From Gigantopelta aegis (lineage: Eukaryota > Mollusca > Gastropoda > Neomphalida > Peltospiridae): a stretch of DNA of 64,000 bases. Shown here in pieces: positions 57,527 to 64,000 of this stretch. The stretch covers positions 20,586,776-20,650,775 of the forward strand of contig NC_054703.1 in the NCBI RefSeq assembly GCF_016097555.1, read 5' to 3'. The number at the start of each line of letters is the position of its first letter. Within the stretch, counting starts at the first letter, position 1. The notes beneath the pieces were generated by a model that did not search any database, was not told where the DNA came from, and was given only the letters and a program-made list of their open reading frames with translations. The translations under genes were made by a program, and so were the position numbers.

Positions 57527-57668
57527 CTTAAGGCCGGATCAACGTAATACCTCCAGTCGTCTTCGACTAGCCAGATCACCAGGGCACTGATGATGACTAT
57601 GACGGATCCCAGTGCGTCTCCCAGAACGTGTAAAAACACACCTCTCATATTCAGATGTCCTTCTGATT
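57527..57668 (-). CDS. SLC30A1-like: SLC30A1/A10-like zinc transporter, TM5-TM6 exon
   Basis: Minus-strand exon of 142 bp with acceptor TATGTTTCAG and donor TTAAG-GTGAGT; it begins in phase 1 and ends in phase 2. The peptide runs SEGHLNMRGVFLHVLGD, then ALGSVIVIISALVIWLVEDD, then WRYYVDPAL. HVLGD is the HxxxD zinc-site motif of transmembrane segment 5, and NMRGVFLHVLGDALGS is characteristic of the ZnT1/ZnT10 group. It splices in phase from 59048-59224. The exon that should follow, covering the end of TM6 and the start of the C-terminal domain, must have a length of 3n+1 and was not found. Confidence 0.9.
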
Positions 57669-57837
57669 CTGAAACATATAATCATTGTAATGAATATGTT
57701 TTATTATATACCTGTATGTGTAAATAATTTACTTATACAAGTTTCAATGCTGGAAACCTATGTGGTATATGAGCATGTTAAAACATTACGCACATACAAG
57801 TTTCATTTGAAGAACACTTAAGCGTACAAGAGAGGAA

Positions 57838-58158
57838 GGAAATGTTTTATTTAACGACGCACTAAACACATTTTATTTACGGTTATATGGCGTCAGACAT
57901 ATGGTTAAGGGCCACACAGATATTGAGAGAGGAAACCCGCTGTCGCCACTTCATGGGCTACTCTTTTTCGATTAGCAGCAAGGGATCTTTTATATGCACC
58001 ATCCCACAGACAGGGTAGTACATACCACGGCCTTTGATATACCAGTCGTGGTGCACTGGCTAGAACGAGAAATAGTCCAATGGGCCCATCGGCGGGGATC
58101 GATCCCAGACCTACCGCGCATCGAGCGAGCGCTTTACCACTGGGCTACGTCCTGCCTC
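57838..58158 (-). mobile_element. tRNA-derived SINE, full length
   Basis: Flanked by TACAAGAGAGGA on both sides (57826-57837, 58159-58170). Head, box B, core and tail are complete. Confidence 0.9.
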
Positions 58159-58262
58159 TACAAGAGAGGAGACGGGGAACAGCTGAGAAATTCGCCGTGA
58201 TGTTTAAAACCAAGGGGCTGTCACTTTAAAAAAAAAAAAAAAATTAACTTGCTAAATATAGA
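58060..58262. repeat. Local direct duplication, copy 1
   Basis: Covers the SINE head end and its right flank (ACAAGAGAGGAGACGGGGAA to TTAACTTGCTAAATATA). The match is at 58878-59050, next to the SLC30 exon donor. Confidence 0.75.
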
Positions 58263-58877
58263 TAGATAGATTGATAGATAGATAGATAGATAACTACTTT
58301 AACGCGGTCATATATACCACTAGGGTTTCGAAAACAAGATCGGTGGCCTGACTCGGGATGGGGGGGAGGGGGAGGGTAGAGTTGAAAATGGGCAGAATTT
58401 TTAAAATAGCAATTAGTAAAAAAAAGTTAATAGAATAAAAAAAAAAAAAAAAATTAAAGTTACAAGCCAAAAATAAAAAAAACTGCTCGGCCGAATATTT
58501 ATATAATTTGGACATTTTAGCCAAAGTCCAAAAATAAATAAGAGAAAGAAGAGATTGGACTGCTCGACATAAATTTTGAACGCAGATCTAAAAGTTTAAA
58601 AGTATCGATATGTCCACGCGAGTGGCCTCGTTAAGGCCGTTTGGGTGCACAGCTTAAAGGGACGAGATGGGTTGCATCCCGTCAAGAAAACCCCTAGATT
58701 AACAGTCATTAGACGTTGAAGGTGTAGTGCCGTGCTGAAATACAGATCTTGAGAACCCGGATCCGTCTGAATGAGAGAGAGAGTATCTGACTAGGGTATA
58801 GTCCAGTCGTCATGGGTTGCTATAGTGGTGCGGACGTGCCCGACTCCGGAGGATACGAGATGGTATCACTATAACGA
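58263..58877 (+). mobile_element. Dispersed repeat, copy 1, with satellite-like start
   Basis: After a (GATA)n run (58258-58291) comes TTTAACGCGGTCATATATAC and CACTAGGGTTTCGAA, close to the 69-bp satellite monomer. From about 58380 the sequence matches 61463-61945, including GGCCTCGTTAAGGCCGTTTG and GGATACGAGATGG. Family unknown. Confidence 0.65.
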
Positions 58878-59047
58878 GAAATAGCCCAATGGGCATCGAG
58901 CGAGCGCTTTACCACTGGGCTACGTCCTTCCCCTACAAGAGAGGAGATGGGGAACAGCTGAAAAATTCGCCGTGATGTTTAAAATCAAGCGTCTGTCACT
59001 TAAAAAACAAAACAAAATATTTAAAAAATTTAACTTGCTAAATATAC
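58878..59047. repeat. Local direct duplication, copy 2
   Basis: Shortened repeat of 58060-58262, with a SINE head piece lacking part of box B, ending at the donor side of the SLC30 exon. Confidence 0.7.
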
Positions 59048-59224
59048 CTAATTTTTGGGATCCTTTTTCTAGAGAAATATCATCTCCATCCTCGATGTTT
59101 ATCATGGTATCAGACTGTCTGCCGTCAGCAGTGTCGTGGGCGTCGTGGGCGTCGCCGTGACTCGGCACCCTGTCACCAAGGGAACGTATGTCTTCTATGT
59201 GACCACCACCACTAACAGAATGAT
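59048..59224 (-). CDS. SLC30A1-like: SLC30A1/A10-like zinc transporter, His-rich loop exon
   Basis: Minus-strand exon of 177 bp, phase 1 at both ends, with acceptor CCCTTGCCTTGCAG and donor TTAG-GTATAT. The peptide contains HSVSGGGHIEDIRSLGDR, SHGDAHDAHDTADG and INIEDGDDISLEKGSQKL. It directly precedes SEGHLNMRG of the next exon, so it is the cytosolic loop between TM4 and TM5, which is rich in histidine in zinc exporters. Histidines are only moderately dense here. No upstream exon (TM1-TM4) was identified between this point and the window end. Confidence 0.75.
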
Positions 59225-59317
59225 CTGCAAGGCAAGGGTTCCATTTGCGTATTAAAACCAACAAAACAACAGGAAACAGCAACAAAACAAGAATAATACA
59301 ATCAAAAACCCTGCTAC

Positions 59318-59392
59318 AGTTGTGGTGCACTGGCTGGAACGAGAAATAGCCCAATGGGCCCACCGATGGGGGTCGATCCCAGACGGACCAAG
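59318..59392 (-). mobile_element. SINE head fragment
   Basis: Contains GTGGTGCACTGGCTGGAAC and GGGGGTCGATCCCAGAC, a piece of the tRNA-derived SINE, lying in the intron upstream of the His-rich loop exon. Confidence 0.7.
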
Positions 59393-59454
59393 TAATACGT
59401 TAGAATACGTTACACCAGATTTTTGGGTCATTCCATCCACGTTTTTTCGGACGC

Positions 59455-59702
59455 ATGTATGTACGTATGTATGTATGGACTTGTTTTGATGTATGAATAC
59501 TAGTATCTATATATTGTATTTATGTCGGGTTTAACTATTACATACATAGATATTAAAATTGGCGCTGGGAATAATTAAATCATTTCTCGCCTCACAAATT
59601 GTCTCATGCCGATGCTGGGACTCGAACCTGTGGCACTGAATCACCTACAACTTGCAGACTTGCAACGATACGTTCTGAGCAATTGAGTCATCCTTGTAGG
59701 CC
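59455..59702 (-). mobile_element. tRNA-derived SINE with GTAT-type tail
   Basis: On the minus strand, box A near GATGACTCAATTGCTCAGA and box B AGGTTCGAGTCCCAGC, then a body ending in ACATAC/GTATGT repeats. A different family from the others in the window. Confidence 0.65.
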
Positions 59703-59730
59703 TATACAACCACAGGTATCATGTCTGCGG

Positions 59731-60310
59731 GGTGGAATGATTGAATGAATGATTGACAGCCCAGCACGAAAAATACATCGGCTATTGGGTGTCAAACTAT
59801 AGCAATGCAAACAAATAAAGTGATGATCAACATCAATATAAAAATTCAAGATTCAAATAAAAACAGTGTAAAGAACTGTGCAAAAATACAAATATCACAG
59901 ATAGATACTGACTTTTACTCAAAATTTCAATTGTATCTCGAAGACAACAAGGGGATTTGTGCTGTATTGGCCATTCTTAAAGGCATATTGTCTGGTCTGA
60001 CAAAGTATTACCTAAACAAAAATAATTTGATTTGTCCCTAAATGTACTTCAACCATCTTCATAACCACCATACTCCATTTATTAATGATATTTTGTAAAA
60101 ATAATTTAATTATGGCAATAGTCCATAATTCAAAAACTAAAATTGCCGAGAGGGTTGACATGGATTTCACTCCATCATGATTCAGTTAAGGTGATGCAAT
60201 AGCTAGATTTGGTTTCCAACAATTAATGTAATTTTTATTTATTATCCATTTTTAGACAAATAAGGTCCTTAAATCCGTGACTATGCCTTCAAAGAGAATG
60301 TCTTGTCTTC
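59731..60310 (-). mobile_element. ATTC-tailed retroposon split by a MITE
   Basis: The reverse-strand retroposon (59731-59976) continues only a few bases (AGAGAATG) beyond the MITE inserted at 59981-60288. The 5' hairpin is absent. Confidence 0.75.
59981..60288. mobile_element. MITE, second copy, inside a retroposon
   Basis: Reverse-orientation copy of 4831-5164. It lies between TTAA (59977-59980) and TCAA (60289-60292). Removing it and one 4-base copy restores the retroposon text CATTCTCAAAGAGAATG, so the target was TCAA and one copy has since mutated. Confidence 0.8.
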
Positions 60311-60864
60311 TCTTTTTCTTTTTCTTTCGAAAATCTCACGGTTTTTCTCTTCTGATAAAAATCCATTGTAGTTAAAACAATTTCTGTTCTTGCTCTGTCG
60401 AATTCTCGGCCAATCCGGCCAGAAATAACAAACAAAGTGAGAGGACTGGACACAACAATCTATATTTATAGCAGATCAATGCCAAATAAGGTTATCGCAA
60501 CCAGTATCTCGCATTGTCGTTGAGAGTTTCCACGCGTGACGTAGAGGTGAAAATTCCCTGACGTCACCTGTCAAATATTGCTTTCTACACAAAAGATCGA
60601 CCACTTTATTTGCTTTGCACTTGATTATGTATGAATAGGTCAATCTCCAGGTTTTTATTGAAATCTCCAGATATTGGGGCTTCAGTGTCCAGGTTTCCAG
60701 TGCCTCGAGGTTGAGAGGTCTGAATATGGCATATTTTACCGTAATTTCGCTTGAAATCCATATTTCGTAAAAGGTACAACGTTTTAATCACAAGATTCAC
60801 ATTCAAGTGCATTAGTAATGTTCAAACAAAAACATTTCATGAGCAATTTTGCACTGGAATTTTT
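60311..60864. other. Unassigned sequence
   Basis: No exon of the transporter or known repeat recognised. The minus-strand frame at 60606-60812 has no resemblance to a known family. Confidence 0.4.
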
Positions 60865-61345
60865 CTAGCATTCTTAGGTCTCACTACAGATCATCTCCGG
60901 GTGAGAGTTCATCGATCACGGTCCACTATAGTTCCTAATTGTGACACATGTTATGGTTCACATATTCACTTCTAGGAAATGGTGAAGAATTAAAACAATA
61001 TGTATGTTTAATGGTAAGCCTTTTGACTGTATTTTGCCCATGTTATTTTGTAATATTGTGCATCGACCTTTTGGGACATGGGTGTATAGCGCAAGACACA
61101 GCCGGAGTGAATCGGTTAATGAACCACCTGTTCGGACTGGTACTACAGCCAGATGCGTTATAAAGCAAAAAACTGAGACGGAAATGTTCTCAATTTTGGA
61201 GTTAAAATAAATGCTTATATAATGTATGTTCGCAATGGTGTATGTTGTTAGTGTCAACGAGAACCCGTTCTATTGGCAATCTTCGTTTGAAGTTGGGCAA
61301 TTTAACATGGGTTTCAATGGCAGATGGCATCTGTGTAGTGAGACT
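60865..61345. repeat. Inverted dispersed repeat, copy 2, empty SINE site
   Basis: Matches 55335-56046 in reverse, without the SINE. The ends GTCTCACTACAGATCATC (about 60878) and ATCTGTGTAGTGAGAC (about 61330) are inverted, suggesting a DNA transposon. Family unknown. Confidence 0.6.
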
Positions 61346-61462
61346 TTAAAACAAAAACGTCGTGTTCCCAGTTGATAGTTATTGTAAGGAGGTGCAAAGT
61401 GACGTCATTGGAATATTGACGTCATTCAAATTCTAAATTAGCTATATTATTACATTGGCAGA

Positions 61463-61945
61463 AAATGGGCAGAATTTAGAAAATAGCAATTAGTAAAAAA
61501 GTTAATAGAATAAATAAAAATAAATAAAAAGGTTACAAGCCAAAAATAAAAAAGAATTGACTTCTCGGCCGAATATTTATATAATTTGGAGCATTTTAGA
61601 AGGACAGTCCAAAATTAAATAAGAGAAAGAAGAGAGGATCGGACTATTTAATAATATTTTTAAAAAGAAGTAATTTCGATATGTCCATGCGAGTGGCCTC
61701 GTTAAGGCCGTTTGGGTGCACAGCTTAAAGGGACGAGATGGGTTGAATCCCGTCAAGAAAACCCCTAGATTGACAGTCGATAGGCGTTGAAGGTGTAGTG
61801 CTGTGCTGAAATACAGATCTTGAGAAGCCGGATCCGTCTGAACGAGAGAGAGTATCAGATTAGGGTATAGTCCAGTCGTCTTGGGTTGGTATAGTGGTGC
61901 GGACGGGTCCAACTCCGGAGGATACGAGATGGTATTACTATAAAG
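61463..61945 (+). mobile_element. Dispersed repeat, copy 2
   Basis: Same-orientation match of 58380-58877. The minus-strand frame at 61577-61948 is only partly kept in the other copy and was not accepted as a gene. Confidence 0.65.
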
Positions 61946-62256
61946 CAAGGTAAAGTCTAGAAAAAGAGTAGTAGGGGCCGACCCTGCTTCCTATTTCTTC
62001 TTAGAGTGGGGCGGTCAATCTTCCAGTGCAGCTAGGACAGGCTCGGACAGGTAGAGACTAAACGCGAACAACCGTGGTTCTGCAGAATGGCCGTCATACG
62101 AGTCACGAAAAAAACAAGTCGACAGTCAGACGGAGAAATGACGTGGAGAAAAGGAATCCCAGTAGAAAACTTCATTTCGCTGACAAAAACAACGAAATGA
62201 AGGACCCCCAAGTCGAGCACACGAAAGCACGTGCAGTGTGCACAAGCGAAACAAAC
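61946..62256. other. Unassigned sequence
   Basis: No gene recognised. Contains an intact left target site for the element that follows. Confidence 0.4.
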
Positions 62257-62266
62257 ACGTCTTACC

Positions 62267-62963
62267 CAATCTAATTAAAATTAGCTCCACTATTACATGT
62301 GGATCTAACACCAGCCAGTTGGAGCTCATGTCCACCAATCAAAACCTTACTTGCAGAATCCTACCAGTGATTTAAAAATAATTTCAAAACATTCCGAATT
62401 ATCCTGAGGGTATACGATATGTTTCATGTGAATTACGAATGCCTTATTTAGACCAGTAGAACTAATTTTAATCGGATTGCTAACAACACTGCGTAGTCCA
62501 CAATGTCCAGGTATCATTTCGTCTGTAAATAATAATTTAAATATTGACCAATCACACTTAGCCTTTTATAACGTTATTTGGGAGCATACAAATTCAAAAA
62601 ATATCGGGAGAGTCTATTTTAGTGGCCGCAGTACAGCGAACCATACCAATACGTACGGGTGGGTTATCAGTCTTCTATTTTACATTTAAAATTATTTATT
62701 TATTTAAAAAAAAAAAAAAACTAAGTAAATCGGTCTTCAGTTTTACATTACAAATTATTTATTTTATAAAATAAAACATGTTTTAAGGCATTCGTAATTC
62801 ACACGAAACATGTCGTATACCCTCAAGATAATTCGGAATGTTTTCAAATTATTGTTAAATCACTGGCAGGATTCTGCAAGTAAGGTTTTGATTGGTGGAC
62901 ATGAGCTCCAACTGGCTGGTGTTAGATCCACGTGTAATAGTGGAGCTAATTTTAATTAGATTG
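62267..62963. mobile_element. Long-TIR element, copy 2
   Basis: Same family as 9136-9668. Begins CAATCTAATTAAAATTAGC and ends in its inverse. ACGTCTTACC flanks both sides (62257-62266, 62964-62973). Has a poly-A interruption near 62705. Confidence 0.85.
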
Positions 62964-62973
62964 ACGTCTTACC

Positions 62974-63190
62974 GCGTGGAGCTCCAGACTGGGAATGATA
63001 TCGGGCAAGACTATTTATGCAATAGGCGAACTTGTTGGTCTATTTCAGCATTAAAAAGCAGGAGAAAAAGTGCAGTAATAAACTCTGGATTGTATACTAG
63101 TATAAAGAGATTTTATGGCTATACTATACCATCACGGGGTGGAGGGGGGGGGGGGAAACGAATTTTATATAAAATTTTATATTCAAATTA
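62974..63190. other. Unassigned sequence
   Basis: Short unique stretch with a poly-G run at about 63140-63154; no gene seen. Confidence 0.4.
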
Positions 63191-64000
63191 GTTTCCGGCA
63201 TATTTCGTAATTCACCCGAATCACTTCGTATGCCCTCGGCATAATCCCGAATGTTTTCAAATTCTTTTCAAATCACTGGCATGATTTTGTAAATAAGGTT
63301 TCAATTGGTCGAATTAAAGGTCAACTGGACATGAGCTCCAACGGGGTGCTGTTAGATCAATCTAATTAAAATTAGCTCCACTATTACATGTGCATCTAAA
63401 GACAGCCAGTTGGAGCTCATGTCCACCAATCAAAACCTTACTTGCAGAATCCTGCCAGTGATTTAAAACTAACAACACTGCGTAATCCCCAATGTCCAGG
63501 TAACATTTCGTCTGTAAATAATAATTTAAATATTGACCAATCACACTTCGCCTTTTATAACGTTATTTGGGAGCATACAAATTCTAAAAATATCGGGCGA
63601 GTCTATTTTAGTGGCCGCAGTACAGCGAACCATACCAATACGTATGGGGTGGGTTATCAGTCTTCAATTTTACATTAAAAATTATTTATTTATTTATAAA
63701 ATTAAAAAAAACTAAATCAGTCTTCAGTTTTACATTAAAAAAAAATATTTTATAAAATAAAACATGTTTTAAGGCATTCGTAATTCACACGAAACATGTC
63801 GTATACCCTCAGGATAATTCGGAATGTTTTCAAATTATTTTTAAATCATTGGCAGGATTCTGCAAGTAAGGTTTTGATTGGTGGACATGAGCTCCAACTG
63901 GCTGTCTTTAGATCCACATGTAATAGTGGAGCTAATTTTAATTAGATTGCTGTTAGATCCACAGGTAATGGTAATTAACCAGTGGAGCTAATTTTAATTA
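63191..64000. mobile_element. Older long-TIR relative, split and cut by window edge
   Basis: 63191-63357 and 63950-64000 read as diverged end parts of the same family (TTTCGTAATTCACCCGAATC, then ATGAGCTCCAAC, then GTGGAGCTAATTTTAATTA). The intact element at 63358-63949 is inserted between them. Confidence 0.7.
63358..63949. mobile_element. Long-TIR element, copy 3, nested
   Basis: Complete element flanked by CTGTTAGAT on both sides (63349-63357, 63950-63958), inserted in an older family member. Confidence 0.85.

Noticed and set aside
61577..61948. 123-codon minus-strand frame in a dispersed repeat
   Set aside because: The second copy at 58380-58877 does not keep the frame over the same length, so coding is not supported.

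Overview
The window is animal nuclear DNA, most likely from a mollusc and probably a gastropod. This is inferred from intron-containing genes, many C2H2 zinc-finger genes, dense microsatellites, and several families of tRNA-derived SINEs of the type common in mollusc genomes. No prokaryotic, organellar or viral genes were recognised, and most of the 64 kb is repeats.

Left part (1-5.3 kb): a foldback repeat, microsatellites, SINE pieces, a 1.5-kb tandem satellite whose 69-bp monomer looks tRNA-like, and a partial copy of the duplicated unit that dominates the next section.

Middle part (about 3.2-38.9 kb): a head-to-tail array of a roughly 6-kb unit. A full unit has a shared 5' flank, a splice acceptor, a short 5' leader with two uORFs, a C2H2 zinc-finger gene, a 3' flank with an 87-bp in-frame minisatellite, and a set of SINEs. 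Four plus-strand zinc-finger genes are present. Those at 7121 and 32626 are open. The one at 21567 has a stop after nine fingers, and the one at 35060 has three frameshifts. A fifth fragment lies at 38401, and one unit (27.2-32.2 kb) has LINE sequence where its gene should be. Unit 1 carries a 7.1-kb insertion with terminal inverted repeats, which units 2 and 3 lack.

Right part (about 42.4-59.3 kb): the 3' half of a minus-strand zinc-efflux transporter gene of the SLC30A1/A10 type. Four exons are visible (59048-59224, 57527-57668, 44068-44250, 43016-43456). The 13-kb gap between the second and third is packed with transposons: a damaged Tc1/mariner element, a decayed Mutator-like transposase remnant, SINEs and MITEs. 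At least one exon expected there was not found. The N-terminal exons lie beyond position 59.3 kb or outside the window.

Right end (59.4-64 kb): SINEs, MITEs and three long-TIR elements with 9-10-bp target duplications, one nested in an older relative cut by the window edge. The duplicated units act as dated targets: a unit lacking an insertion serves as an empty site that shows its ends. All assignments were made by eye from sequence and translation.
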